Below, one piece after another: positions 1 to 8,981 of a stretch of DNA of 64,000 nucleotides. The first letter of the stretch is position 1. Each line of letters opens with the position of its first letter. A program made the translations under genes and the position numbers. A model generated the notes under the pieces. That model worked only from the letters and a program-made list of their open reading frames with translations. It was not told the DNA's origin and ran no database searches. Source of the stretch: Spirosoma sp. (lineage in GTDB: Bacteria; Bacteroidota; Bacteroidia; Cytophagales; Spirosomataceae); assembly GCF_026391055.1 (NCBI RefSeq), contig NZ_JAPLET010000031.1, positions 62,001 to 126,000 on the forward strand. Reading direction: 5' to 3'.

Positions 1-951
1 ACCTATGCCGACGCCATGAAGTTTTACGGCTCCGACAAGCCAGACACGCGCTTCGGCATGGAATTCGTTGAACTGAAAGGTACCTTCGACACCGTCGATA
101 TGACCTCGGGTAAAGGCTTCGGCGTATTTGACTCGGCCGAACTGGTTGTGGGCATTAATGCACCGGGCTGCGCGCACTACACCCGCAAACAACTCGATGA
201 ACTCACCGACTGGATCAAACGTCCGCAAATTGGTGCTAAAGGTCTCATCTATGTCCGGTACAACGAAGATGGTACCCTGAAATCGTCCGTCGACAAGTTC
301 TATTCCGAGACTGAATTGAAAGCCTGGGCCGCTCACTTCGGGGCTAAACCCGGCGACCTGATGCTGATCGTTTCAGGCGATTGTGCCAAAGCCCGGAAGC
401 AACTGAGCGAGCTGCGCCTGGAGATGGGCAGCCGACTGGGTCTTCGCGATCCGAACGTGTTCAGTACATTGTGGGTGCTCGACTTTCCGCTGCTGGAGTT
501 TGGCGAGGAGGAAAATCGCTGGTTCGCCATGCACCACCCGTTCACATCGCCCAAACCAGAAGATATCCCGTTACTGGATACCGATCTGGGTGCCGTTCGA
601 GCCAACGCCTATGACCTGGTTATTAACGGTACCGAAGTGGGTGGCGGCTCCATCCGGATATTCAACCGCGATTTGCAGGCCCGTATGTTCAGCATTCTGG
701 GTTTCTCGGACGAGGAAGCAAAAGCACAATTCGGCTTCCTGATGGATGCTTTCGAGTTTGGCGCTCCTCCACATGGCGGTATTGCCTTTGGTTTCGACCG
801 CCTGTGTTCGCTCTTCGGCGGGGCCGACTCCATCCGCGACTTTATCGCTTTCCCGAAAAACAACTCGGGCCGCGATGTCATGATCGATTCGCCTTCTGTT
901 ATTTCACAAGCGCAGTTGAACGAACTGAAAATTGCAACGATAGCGAAGTAA
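1..951 (+). CDS. aspS: Aspartyl-tRNA synthetase, C-terminal part (5' end outside window)
   Basis: Cytoplasmic class II synthetase that charges tRNA-Asp. The frame is open from base 1, where it reads TYADAMKFYGSDKPDTR, the conserved stretch that follows the catalytic core strands in bacterial AspRS; an ATG at 16 is internal and not the start. The visible part contains the GAD insertion domain typical of the bacterial enzyme, then the GTEVGGGSIRIFNRDLQ block, then class II motif 3 (GGIAFGFDRLCSLFGG) and the usual C-terminal SGRDVMIDSPS segment. About 316 codons are present, roughly the last half of a family of about 585-590 residues. Whether it discriminates tRNA-Asn cannot be judged because the anticodon-binding domain is missing. 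Confidence 0.97.
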   Translation, partial: TYADAMKFYGSDKPDTRFGMEFVELKGTFDTVDMTSGKGFGVFDSAELVVGINAPGCAHYTRKQLDELTDWIKRPQIGAKGLIYVRYNEDGTLKSSVDKFYSETELKAWAAHFGAKPGDLMLIVSGDCAKARKQLSELRLEMGSRLGLRDPNVFSTLWVLDFPLLEFGEEENRWFAMHHPFTSPKPEDIPLLDTDLGAVRANAYDLVINGTEVGGGSIRIFNRDLQARMFSILGFSDEEAKAQFGFLMDAFEFGAPPHGGIAFGFDRLCSLFGGADSIRDFIAFPKNNSGRDVMIDSPSVISQAQLNELKIATIAK

Positions 952-960
952 AATAGATTT

Positions 961-1006
961 AACCACAGAGGCCACAGAGTTTTCTTGCTCTGTGGCCTCT
1001 GTGGTT
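961..1006. terminator. Bidirectional 19-bp stem hairpin
   Basis: Arms 961-979 (AACCACAGAGGCCACAGAG) and 988-1006 are perfect reverse complements around an 8-base loop. It lies between the convergent ends of aspS and the sulfatase gene and can end transcription from either side. The 'ACCACAGAGGC' type of sequence is, from memory, a common dispersed intergenic motif in environmental bacteria. Confidence 0.7.
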
Positions 1007-1035
1007 ACTACGTTTTGGGGTAGTATTTACGTACT

Positions 1036-2583
1036 TCACTCAACGTCCCATTTGCTCATCCAGGGATCACGGGTTTGCTGCTGAAACCGTTTGAGCTTAG
1101 CTTGCATTCGGGCCAACACCGCTTTGAATTTGGGATTAGCGGCCAGATTTTTCACTTCATCCGGGTCCGTTTGGAGATCGTATAATTCGAACCGCGGGCG
1201 ATGCACATAGGCGTTCACCGTTCGTTTGCCGTACAATTGCTGCTGCGTCCGGAGCACATCCTGCCACGTAAAGGAGTGGTATAAGTCGAGCGCCATGGGA
1301 AAAGGCAGTTGATAGGCAATGTTGTAAATCAGTTTATACCGGCGTTCCCTCACCACCCGCATGGGGTAATACATGGTCACTTCGTGCAGCGAGTGCGAGG
1401 CATATACTTCATCCCAACCCGTTACCTGTTCCTGCTCGATAATGTCTTTGAAGGAGCGCCCCTGCTTCGGCGAGTTTCCGGGCTGGACACCGGCAAAAGC
1501 CAGGAGTGTAGGTGTTATATCGGCCCAGGAAATCATCGCATCCTGAACAAATCCCCGTTTTTTGGGTATTGGCAACTTGACAATGCATGGTAACCGCATA
1601 CCCGGTTCGTACAGAGTTGTTTTTGCTCCCGGGAAAGGTGCGCCATTATCTGACAGATAAACAATCAGGGTATTATCGTACTGTCCAGTGTCTTTCAGGT
1701 AGTCGATCAGTCGGCCAACACCCGCATCCAGTCGGCTGATGGCTTCATAATACTGTGCCAGCTCGGCCCGGCACGCTTTTGTGTCGGGTAAGTACGCCGG
1801 CACGCGTACATCCCGAGGCTGATAGAAATGGTCGCCCACCTGCGGATACCCTCCCGGCCGATTCCCGAATACATTCGGTTTTGTCCCGTCAAACACCGGC
1901 GATCCATCGACTGCCACTGTGTTGCTGCGGTGCGGATCATCCGTGGCAAAGTAAAGAAAGAAGGGCTGAGTTATGTTCGATTGAGTTGCGCTCGGTTGGT
2001 CTGCTGATACTTTGGCCTCCAGAAAAGGATAACAGAAGCGGGCCATTTCGACCGGACTTCGGCCGATAGAGGCCGGATCGTTTACTCCACCCCCTTTGAG
2101 TACCTGTTGAAAATGGTATACCTTCTCCGGCGCTACGTGCAGTTTTCCAATTCGGGCGGTGCGGTATCCAGCCTTTTCAAGCAGAACGGGCAGTGACTGT
2201 ACGGTATCAAAGGAAGCAAAGTGGTGTTCCTGATGCTCAAGGCCATACATTCCATTGGTATGATTCTGCAAACCCGTCAATAACACAGAGCGGCTGGGAC
2301 TACAACTGGCTGTTGTGCAAAACGCATTTGAAAAGCGCACCCCGTCGGCGGCTAACTGATCGATGTGTGGCGTTTTGACAGTAGGTGCCCCATAGCAGCC
2401 TAAAACCTCCCGGCCATGGTCATCGGCAACAATCAAAACAATGTTTGGCCGACTGTCTGCAGCCCTTGCTTTCTGCCCAGAACTGCTGGTGAAATGGGTC
2501 GGTTTAGTGTTGCAAAACACAGTATATATCGCCCAAAGCAATGCCAGGATACTACTCAATAATGACTTCAGGCTAATGATCAT
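1036..2583 (-). CDS. Secreted sulfatase (formylglycine-dependent)
   Basis: Predicted periplasmic or outer-membrane-exposed sulfatase hydrolysing sulfate esters or N-sulfates. The N terminus (residues 1-22) is a hydrophobic export signal. The metal-binding start of the alkaline-phosphatase fold is RPNIVLIVADDHG (Asp54/Asp55), and the cysteine-type signature CSPSRSVLLTG begins at Cys94, which would be converted to formylglycine. The second metal site, YLSDNGAPFPG, lies near residue 330. The 515-residue length and the sequence around the signature resemble heparan N-sulfatase (SGSH)-like members, but the substrate cannot be read from sequence. It is single, with no polysaccharide lyase or SusCD pair next to it, and it converges on aspS. 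No anaerobic sulfatase-maturating enzyme is in the window. Confidence 0.93.
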   Translation of the reverse strand: MIISLKSLLSSILALLWAIYTVFCNTKPTHFTSSSGQKARAADSRPNIVLIVADDHGREVLGCYGAPTVKTPHIDQLAADGVRFSNAFCTTASCSPSRSVLLTGLQNHTNGMYGLEHQEHHFASFDTVQSLPVLLEKAGYRTARIGKLHVAPEKVYHFQQVLKGGGVNDPASIGRSPVEMARFCYPFLEAKVSADQPSATQSNITQPFFLYFATDDPHRSNTVAVDGSPVFDGTKPNVFGNRPGGYPQVGDHFYQPRDVRVPAYLPDTKACRAELAQYYEAISRLDAGVGRLIDYLKDTGQYDNTLIVYLSDNGAPFPGAKTTLYEPGMRLPCIVKLPIPKKRGFVQDAMISWADITPTLLAFAGVQPGNSPKQGRSFKDIIEQEQVTGWDEVYASHSLHEVTMYYPMRVVRERRYKLIYNIAYQLPFPMALDLYHSFTWQDVLRTQQQLYGKRTVNAYVHRPRFELYDLQTDPDEVKNLAANPKFKAVLARMQAKLKRFQQQTRDPWMSKWDVE

Positions 2584-2796
2584 GCAAAAATAAATGTGTA
2601 TTCTTTAATGAATAATTAACGAATACTAGGTTAACTCCTAATATATTTATGAAACTTATTGGCCGTTTTATAAACCAATTCTGTTTCTATCTATACTTAT
2701 GTCTGCTTTGTTGATAATTCGATTTTACCAAAAAATACATCAGACAGACTTTTTACTACGCTTTATACAATCTATACAACTGTTAACTTTTCGTTT

Positions 2797-5769
2797 ATGC
2801 CATTTCCTTTCCGATGGATTGGGGTTATTGTCTTGCAATTTTTCTCTGGTCTGGCGTTCTCACAACTCACCATCACCAGCCCTGTACCCAGAATGGTCTT
2901 CCAGCGCAATTTAGCAAATGAAGCCAGTGTTAGTATAACCGGAATTGCCTCTTCTTCAGCAACAACCATAGAAGCTCGTTTTGTCCCGATGGCCGTTGGT
3001 CAGGGAAATGTTACGGACTGGACGCCTTTGAAATTTCTCCCTCAGTCGACGGCCTTTCATGGGCAGGTGACTGTATCGGCAGGCTGGTACCGACTGGATG
3101 TGCGGTCTCGGTCGGGAAGAACCATCACCGCCCAAACCCAGGTCAACCGCGTCGGTGTGGGCGAGGTGTTTATTATTGCCGGGCAGTCGAATGCCGAAGG
3201 CGGGTTTCAACGGCCGCCCAGTTCTGTAGATGACCGGGTCATGTGCGTCGATTTTCGGCAGGATAGCCTCAGTGAGCAGCTGATTCCTTTACAATTCAGC
3301 CACATCAGTTATGGCACCAGCATTGGCCCCAGCCAGCCGCCCCACATTTACAGCATTTTAGGCGATAAACTTGCCCAGCGACTTAATGTCCCCATCCTGT
3401 TTTTAGGCGCGGCCCTAGGCGGGACCAGCAGCGCCGACTGGCAGCAATCCGCAGCTGGTAATATGGGCACCGGTCGTAATTCAGCCGTTTATCGGCGAAT
3501 GGGGGCGGTTTTACTTCATTATGTTACCCGAACCGGGGCCCGGGCTGTTCTTTGGCATCAGGGAGAAAGTGATCTTCATTCGTCAACACAGACATATTTC
3601 GATAACATTAAATATGTCATTGAAAAAAGTCGGCAGCAGCTTGGCGGGAAACCCCTGGCCTGGAGTGTTTCACGGGCAAGTTATATTTTTGGGCAAACCA
3701 GTCCCTCTGTTATCGCAGCACAGAACCAGCTTATCAGCAATGTATTTAATGTCTTTGCCGGGCCCGCTACCGATGGCATTACCGGCCCCGACAACCGATT
3801 CGACGATCTGCATTTTGGCGGCAATGGGCTCTATCGGTTTGCCAGTGCCTGGGATGAGAGCCTGACAGCCTCCTTTTTTCAAAATGCGCTTCCCGTTATG
3901 CCAACCGACTCGGCGTCGCTGATTACGAGCGGTTACACCATACCCCTTACCCGACGGCCGGGCGAGACGATTGCGGTTGCTTCTGTCCGCAGTGATGCGC
4001 ATGAATCAGACAATCAATATGTTGCCCAGATTATTCGCGCCAGTGATGGGATGCTGATGCAGGAATCCAGTCCAACTACCGATAATCCGATCTCGATGGT
4101 GCTACCGTTTGTACTGGCAAACGGGCAATATCGTCTACGTACCCGCTCTACTCATCCCGTTGTGCTGGGCACCTTGGGCGAACCATTCAATGTGCAGCAG
4201 GATGCCACCCCCCGACCTCAGCCCCCTATACAGCGACTACCCGTTAGTGGAGGAACGGCCGATACAACCATCAGACGTTTTGGGTATCGTTATGAAACAG
4301 GTTCCCATTCATTTTACGGGCTGATTCAGGCTACTTCGCCGGTAGAAGTTCGATTGCAGAGTCTAGACGGCAGCGGTTTCAATGATTCTGACTGGCACCT
4401 TGCTCCTCCCAGTTCTCAGGCACCTGATTATGATCAATTCGCTGACTTCAACTATATCCGTAATTACCCGCCTATTGCTGGAGGAGTTGGTGGCGTAATT
4501 CCAGGGAGATACCGTTTTTCGATACGTCGGCAGGGCAGTACCGGGCCGGGCTTATGGTATGAACTGACGTTACTCGACGGTCGGAATATTCTATACTATC
4601 CCATGGAGCCCATTGGCGCTGTTCCGCCAGTGCTTACCATCACCAACTCGGTAACGCCGTGTCTGGTTGGCTCTTTTGCCGTAGCCGTCGACGTCGCCGA
4701 AAGTGCCCCGCAGACGGGCAATGTTTTCAGTGTCAAATTGTCGGACGCCAACGGCTCGTTTACCAATGAAACAACCATTGGCACCGGAACAACCAGCCCT
4801 ATTGCGGTCAACCTGTCGCCAACGCTTCCTGTGGGGTCTAATTACCGTATTCGGGTTGTAGCCAGCAATCCGGCGGTAGCCAGCGCTCCCAGCCAGTCGT
4901 TTTCCATTTGTGCCGGGGCCGATCTGTCCATGCAAATGGCCATCAGTAACCGGGCATCGTTGACCAGTCAGCCCGTTACGTTAACGGTTGTACTAACCAA
5001 CGCAGGGCCAATGGACGCGACAAATGTAAAAGCAAGCAGCATACTTCCCGATGGGATGAATTTTGTAGATGCGGCATCGGGAGCCATTAGTACAGCCGCG
5101 AACACTGTATCCATCAATGCCGGCAATCTGCTCAATGGAGCCAGCAAATCGTTTACGTTTCGGGTTAAACCTACCAAAAACGGTACCTTTTTTACGTCTG
5201 CTCAAATTACGGCCAGCAATCAGTTCGACCCCGACAGCCAGCCCAATTCGGGTACTGGCGATGGACAGGATGACGAAGCCACCGTCGATTTGCGTACACC
5301 CGATTCTGGTGCGTTCATCAGCGTATCCCCCAATCCAGGCCAGGTACCCCTACCCCCCGTTCAGTCCAGCCAACCCCCAGCGGACAATACCAAAGCCGAT
5401 TTGAGTCTGGCCATTGCTACCAACTCGCTGGTAGTTTCAGCCAATCAGGTCGTAAACATTCCCTTAACTGTAAGCAATTCGGGCGGGGCAAATGCGACGA
5501 ATGTATCCGTACAGGCACTTTTACCTACGGGCTGGCAATTAACGACAACAGAGGGGCTTACGGTCAACGGGCAAACCGTAAGCGGTACCATTGGGTCCAT
5601 TGCAGCAGGTAGCACAGGCACAAGGGTGCTCGTGGTGAAGATAACCCAGGCGGGCACACTGCAAGCTCAGGTAGCTGGCGCGTCACCTTCTGACACCGAC
5701 TCCACACCGGGCAATGGCTACACGAAAGGCGAAGATGATGAGGCCCGGTTGAGCCTGCGGATTAAGTAA
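2797..5769 (+). CDS. Secreted SGNH/sialate-esterase-like hydrolase with DUF11 repeats
   Basis: Signal peptide at residues 1-22 (cleavage after AFS), an N-terminal beta domain, then an SGNH-type esterase domain at about 120-360: catalytic serine block IIAGQSNAEGG (Ser131), WHQGESD (253-259) and the Asp/His pair in DDLHFGG (Asp337, His339). This layout matches the sialic-acid/carbohydrate O-acetylesterase family (PF03629-like). The middle holds immunoglobulin-like domains. Two DUF11 repeats follow at about 708-815 and 867-988, each ending in an acidic motif (GDGQDDEA, GEDDEA). The second repeat is the extreme C terminus, with no recognisable type IX sorting domain after it. The product is probably surface-located and active on acetylated glycans (inference). 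The ATG at 2797 puts a good signal peptide in frame. Confidence 0.85.
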   Translation: MPFPFRWIGVIVLQFFSGLAFSQLTITSPVPRMVFQRNLANEASVSITGIASSSATTIEARFVPMAVGQGNVTDWTPLKFLPQSTAFHGQVTVSAGWYRLDVRSRSGRTITAQTQVNRVGVGEVFIIAGQSNAEGGFQRPPSSVDDRVMCVDFRQDSLSEQLIPLQFSHISYGTSIGPSQPPHIYSILGDKLAQRLNVPILFLGAALGGTSSADWQQSAAGNMGTGRNSAVYRRMGAVLLHYVTRTGARAVLWHQGESDLHSSTQTYFDNIKYVIEKSRQQLGGKPLAWSVSRASYIFGQTSPSVIAAQNQLISNVFNVFAGPATDGITGPDNRFDDLHFGGNGLYRFASAWDESLTASFFQNALPVMPTDSASLITSGYTIPLTRRPGETIAVASVRSDAHESDNQYVAQIIRASDGMLMQESSPTTDNPISMVLPFVLANGQYRLRTRSTHPVVLGTLGEPFNVQQDATPRPQPPIQRLPVSGGTADTTIRRFGYRYETGSHSFYGLIQATSPVEVRLQSLDGSGFNDSDWHLAPPSSQAPDYDQFADFNYIRNYPPIAGGVGGVIPGRYRFSIRRQGSTGPGLWYELTLLDGRNILYYPMEPIGAVPPVLTITNSVTPCLVGSFAVAVDVAESAPQTGNVFSVKLSDANGSFTNETTIGTGTTSPIAVNLSPTLPVGSNYRIRVVASNPAVASAPSQSFSICAGADLSMQMAISNRASLTSQPVTLTVVLTNAGPMDATNVKASSILPDGMNFVDAASGAISTAANTVSINAGNLLNGASKSFTFRVKPTKNGTFFTSAQITASNQFDPDSQPNSGTGDGQDDEATVDLRTPDSGAFISVSPNPGQVPLPPVQSSQPPADNTKADLSLAIATNSLVVSANQVVNIPLTVSNSGGANATNVSVQALLPTGWQLTTTEGLTVNGQTVSGTIGSIAAGSTGTRVLVVKITQAGTLQAQVAGASPSDTDSTPGNGYTKGEDDEARLSLRIK

Positions 5770-5814
5770 TCTATAAATACATAAAAAATATAATTATTGC
5801 TTAATACAGGTTAG

Positions 5815-6225
5815 GGAACCGAACTGCATAAGCAGGATCCTTTTGTAGCCTGTTACGGTCGACTTACGTATGTCCAGCTTACCCCAACCTCGTCGAACCT
5901 CATCAGCACCAGCCTGACGGTCAGCAACGGCGGTGGGGCATCGGCTTCGTCAATTTTGGTACAGGTGGTGTTGCCCAACGGAGTGGCTCTTCCGGCCAGC
6001 CAATCGGGCTGGGTACAGGTAGATGCGCAGACTTACAAAAGGTATATCAATCAGCTAGCTTCGGGCCAGTTGGCTACAATCATGCTCAACTGGCAAGCCA
6101 CGGGTAGCGGCACGCTGAAGGCCCAGATTTTAGCCATGCGTGAAGCAGACTCCGGTTCGACACCGGGCAATGGATTTTCTAAAGGGGAGGATGATGAAGC
6201 GTCCATTAGCTTACGCCTGAGGTAA
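5815..6225 (+). pseudogene. Decayed DUF11 repeat module
   Basis: An open frame of about 136 codons from just after an in-frame stop (TAG 5812-5814) to 6225, with no ATG and no export signal. From about 5875 it reads as a DUF11 repeat (SLTVSNGGGASASSI..., QVVLPNGVALPASQSGW) and ends in STPGNGFSKGEDDEASISLR, almost the same as the C terminus of the preceding protein (STPGNGYTKGEDDEARLSLR). It therefore looks like the last repeat of a second, otherwise lost copy, or a repeat cut off from the upstream gene by a stop. A TTG at 5956 could open only the last 89 codons. I judge it not to be a functional gene. Confidence 0.7.
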
Positions 6226-6260
6226 GTAGTCAACCAAATCTATAAGGTCTAATTTAAAAG

Positions 6261-6327
6261 GCCAGGCCAGAGCCTGGCTCAGACATATCCCAAAAAAAAG
6301 GCCCCGTTCATCACGGGGCTGTTTTTT
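6261..6327. terminator. Tandem hairpins; bidirectional terminator
   Basis: A small stem GCCAGG/CCTGGC (6261-6266/6273-6278) is followed by GCCCCGT/ACGGGGC (6301-6307/6313-6319) with a 5-base loop. The second stem has an A-run before it (6292-6299) and a T-run after it (6322-6327), so it can act as an intrinsic terminator on both strands. It ends galU, whose stop is at 6326. Confidence 0.85.
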
Positions 6328-7189
6328 ACTTCTTTACAATTTCTTCGAGGAACGCCCGAAACTTGTCAGCGAATTCGGGGCGCTTGAGGGCAAACTCGAC
6401 GGTTGTTTTCAGAAAATCAAGTTTATTGCCGATGTCGTGGCGTTTGCCTTCAATGCGGTGGGCGTACAAGTTCTCCCGCTTCAGCAATAGCAGCATGGCA
6501 TCCGTCAATTGAATTTCGTTGTTTTTACCAACCGGCGTTTGTTCCAGCATAGCAAAAATTTCGGGGGTCAGTATATACCGACCGGCAATGGCCAGATTCG
6601 ACGGGGCTTCACTGACCGACGGCTTTTCGACCAGCGTATCGAGTTCAAAAATCCGGTCGCCCAGCGATTTGCCGCCTACAATACCGTACCGGTTCACCTT
6701 ATCGTGGGGGACTTCCTCTACGGCAATAACCGAGCCGCCGAACTGCGCATAGGTGTCGATCAATTGCTGGGTAACCGGAATTACCGAGTCCATGATGGTG
6801 TCGCCCAGAAGCACGGCAAAGGGTTCATTGCCTACATGGTGACGGGCGTAGCGAATGGCATCGCCCAGGCCGTTCAGTTCCCGCTGACGCACGTAGTGCA
6901 GGTTTGCCATGTCGGATAGACGACGCATCTCGTCGAGCAGCAACTGGTCTTCCTTTTCTTCGAGCCGCATTTCGAGTTCGTAGTTGCGGTCGAAGTGGTC
7001 TTCAATGGCTCGCTTGCCTTTACCCGTAATGATAAGTATGTCTTCAATGCCCGAATCAACGGCTTCCTGCACCACATACTGAATCGTGGGGCGATCAATA
7101 ATCGGGAGCATTTCTTTCGGCTGAGCCTTGGTGGCTGGCAAAAACCGGGTTCCAAGTCCGGCAGCGGGGATAACGGCTTTCTTGATCAT
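6326..7189 (-). CDS. galU: UTP--glucose-1-phosphate uridylyltransferase
   Basis: Makes UDP-glucose (UDP-sugar) and pyrophosphate from UTP and a sugar 1-phosphate in the cytoplasm. The N terminus AVIPAAGLGTRFLPATKA is the nucleotidyltransferase signature, followed by PKEMLPIIDRPTIQYVV and the VLLGDTIMDS metal/nucleotide block. The FELDTLVEKPSVSEAPSNLAIAGRYIL segment is typical of bacterial GalU. At 287 residues it is normal full length. It is the second gene after a GHMP kinase on the same strand, separated by about 80 bases that contain a hairpin. The pairing suggests that it may take the 1-phosphate made by that kinase (inference). Confidence 0.96.
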   Translation of the reverse strand: MIKKAVIPAAGLGTRFLPATKAQPKEMLPIIDRPTIQYVVQEAVDSGIEDILIITGKGKRAIEDHFDRNYELEMRLEEKEDQLLLDEMRRLSDMANLHYVRQRELNGLGDAIRYARHHVGNEPFAVLLGDTIMDSVIPVTQQLIDTYAQFGGSVIAVEEVPHDKVNRYGIVGGKSLGDRIFELDTLVEKPSVSEAPSNLAIAGRYILTPEIFAMLEQTPVGKNNEIQLTDAMLLLLKRENLYAHRIEGKRHDIGNKLDFLKTTVEFALKRPEFADKFRAFLEEIVKK

Positions 7190-7204
7190 TTCTGAATGAT
7201 TGAA

Positions 7205-7262
7205 TGATTGAATGCTTCAATGATTTTTGCGTCAGCTATTCGATCATTGAGGCATTCAATCA
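7205..7262 (-). repeat. 20-bp inverted repeat between kinase gene and galU
   Basis: Arms 7205-7224 (TGATTGAATGCTTCAATGAT) and 7243-7262 pair with one G-T-type mismatch around an 18-base loop. Just before the left arm the motif TGAATGAT is repeated in tandem. The hairpin lies in the gap inside the galU/kinase unit and may reduce read-through or stabilise a processed end. Confidence 0.7.
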
Positions 7263-7269
7263 CTCATAA

Positions 7270-8313
7270 TTAAACTACATAAGGCTTGATAACTCGGGCA
7301 TTTATTTTTTTCAGTTCGACAAAGAGCCGGTTGAGCATGGCGTCGTCGCGATAAAGACCGATGATTGAACCACCTGAACCCGTAAAGGATGCTGATGCGC
7401 CACAGGCACGGGCCGTTTCGATTAAACTACGGTTTCGGTCGGTGATGGTATAAATCTGAGACCGCAAATCGAAATTACGGTTAACCAGGTCGTTCAGTAG
7501 CTTGGTATCCTGATTTAGCATGGCCTCCCGACCTTCACGCGCTACGTTGGCAATGGCGCTCATGGTGTCGACCACAATGGGCTCGCCTTTGAGCCACCGC
7601 GCCCGAACGTCGTTGTGTACTCGTCCGGATTGTTTGCCCAGATCGGTATTGTAAGCAATGTACAGTTTGGGCAGCAGCCGTGAATCGAGGGGTTCATACT
7701 GGCCGTATCCCTGGCGTTCCATCGTTTCGCGCTCGAAATCCATGTACACGCATCCCTCATAACACTGAATAACGCGATCCTGAAGCCCGGCTGTAATGCC
7801 CAGTTCTTCTGCTTCGGTAGCCAGTACCAGGTTGGGTAATACCGGCAGTGGAATCTCTACATTATAGAACTGCATAAGCGCTCGAAACGTAGCCACAATA
7901 ATGGCACTGGAACCGGATAGACCCACCTGCCGGGGGATGGACGTGTTGTAGCGAATCGAAAAATTCTGATTGGGAAGCCGGATATGTTCTGATTCGCAGT
8001 ATTCCGCAAATTTTTTAACAGCAGCTTTTAAAAGCGGCACTCCTCCGTGGTACCCAAGCATACTCACCGAATCGCGCAAATGGTGCAGACTTCGAAATAC
8101 GTTGGTATCCTGCGGCTGGGGTTCAATGTGCAGTTCGGGCGACGGGTAAAGCGTAACAGACGCTCCAAAATTCCGGACGGTGATCGCAATGGTTTTACCA
8201 AAAAATCCATCGGACGGGTTACCTAGCAGGCCCGCCCGAGCATAAGCGCGGGTTTCGATGAGCAAAACAGTATAGCGAAGCTTATCTCCGCTGGCTAATT
8301 GATTAAGCGACAA
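7270..8313 (-). CDS. GHMP-family sugar kinase, glucuronokinase-like
   Basis: Cytoplasmic GHMP kinase of 347 residues. It begins with a TTG at 8313, the only usable start downstream of an in-frame stop. Motif 1 is ARAGLLGNPSDGFFGKT (residues 25-41), the ATP-binding motif is PRQVGLSGSSAI (127-138), and motif 3 is ASFTGSGGS (about 307-315). Automatic annotation would probably call it mevalonate kinase-like. From memory, the blocks LLGNPSD, IPRQTGLSGSSAI, AGLQDRV and the length fit the plant glucuronokinase (GlcAK) group better; that enzyme makes glucuronate 1-phosphate. The neighbouring galU supports a sugar-1-phosphate product. No other mevalonate pathway gene is nearby. Confidence 0.75.
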   Translation of the reverse strand: MSLNQLASGDKLRYTVLLIETRAYARAGLLGNPSDGFFGKTIAITVRNFGASVTLYPSPELHIEPQPQDTNVFRSLHHLRDSVSMLGYHGGVPLLKAAVKKFAEYCESEHIRLPNQNFSIRYNTSIPRQVGLSGSSAIIVATFRALMQFYNVEIPLPVLPNLVLATEAEELGITAGLQDRVIQCYEGCVYMDFERETMERQGYGQYEPLDSRLLPKLYIAYNTDLGKQSGRVHNDVRARWLKGEPIVVDTMSAIANVAREGREAMLNQDTKLLNDLVNRNFDLRSQIYTITDRNRSLIETARACGASASFTGSGGSIIGLYRDDAMLNRLFVELKKINARVIKPYVV

Positions 8314-8369
8314 GTTTACGAAAGAATTGGCATCCTAAAATAGAATGCGTCGTTCACAGGATAATAAAA

Positions 8370-8397
8370 GAGCGACCGGTTTACTTTCCGGTCGCTC
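8370..8397 (-). terminator. Intrinsic terminator of the acidic-protein gene
   Basis: Arms GAGCGACCGG (8370-8379) and CCGGTCGCTC (8388-8397), loop of 8. On the minus strand the stem is followed directly by TTTTATTAT, so it is a standard terminator just 3' of the gene ending at 8426. Confidence 0.85.
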
Positions 8398-8425
8398 ACG
8401 TATATTGATTGTTTAAAATAAGTGA

Positions 8426-8908
8426 CTACTTGACATCGTCTTTCTGCACGCTTTCCTTGTCTTTTCCAGTATAACCAACGTTATGCGGATCATATCCTTT
8501 GTTCGGGTCATCACCCTCTTCCAGATACGTTGCGTCAGATCGGTGAAGCAAGGCATCATCCGATGGGTTTTCAGCCACTTCGCTCAATTTTTTGGCCGCT
8601 TCATCGCTCATCATACGGCCTTTAGGTGCTTCTGAGATGGCATCGGCATCGACGTCCCATTCCTGAGTTCCGCCAAGACTTTCGCCAAGTGGTTCGCCTA
8701 CCCTGCCTACTCCCGTATTGCTTTCGCGGGTATCGTGGGTCTGGTTCCTGTTCTCGGTATCCATATCCATACCTGACGTTGTGCCGATCTGGTTCGTACC
8801 AACCCCTTCCGACTCACGACCATAGTCGGAATCGCCATGCTGGTTAGGGTCTTTCGAATAGAAATCAGGATCGAGTTTGTCGGGATCGAATGGTGATGTA
8901 GTTGCCAT
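8426..8908 (-). CDS. Acidic, disordered hypothetical protein
   Basis: 160 residues, very rich in Asp, Glu, Gly, Ser and Thr, with no hydrophobic segment and no cysteine, so probably a soluble, intrinsically disordered protein. A motif-like central part reads GGTQEWDVDADAISEAPKGRMM, followed by SDEAAKKLSEVAE. I do not recognise the family. It is monocistronic, with its own terminator. Composition of this kind is seen in stress- or desiccation-related proteins, but nothing in the sequence proves that role. Confidence 0.7.
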   Translation of the reverse strand: MATTSPFDPDKLDPDFYSKDPNQHGDSDYGRESEGVGTNQIGTTSGMDMDTENRNQTHDTRESNTGVGRVGEPLGESLGGTQEWDVDADAISEAPKGRMMSDEAAKKLSEVAENPSDDALLHRSDATYLEEGDDPNKGYDPHNVGYTGKDKESVQKDDVK

Positions 8909-8981
8909 AGCGTTAAGTGTTATTTTACGCTATAACCCAGAAACAGGGAGTGTTGTTTTTAGTAACTCAGTAAGTCTTTTT

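Noticed and set aside
16..951. ATG at 16 as the aspS start
   Set aside because: The frame is open to base 1 and the preceding residues TYADA belong to the conserved enzyme, so the gene begins before the window.
2585..2592. TATTTTTG promoter element for the sulfatase gene
   Set aside because: It lies 2 bases from the start codon, so the transcript would begin inside the gene; probably a chance match.
7190..7269. Tandem TGAATGAT units considered as a CRISPR-like or iteron array
   Set aside because: Only about three short units without spacers; better explained as part of a hairpin.
7270..8313. Mevalonate kinase
   Set aside because: GHMP motifs fit generally, but the N-terminal LLGNPSD block, length and galU context favour a sugar kinase; no isoprenoid gene is near.
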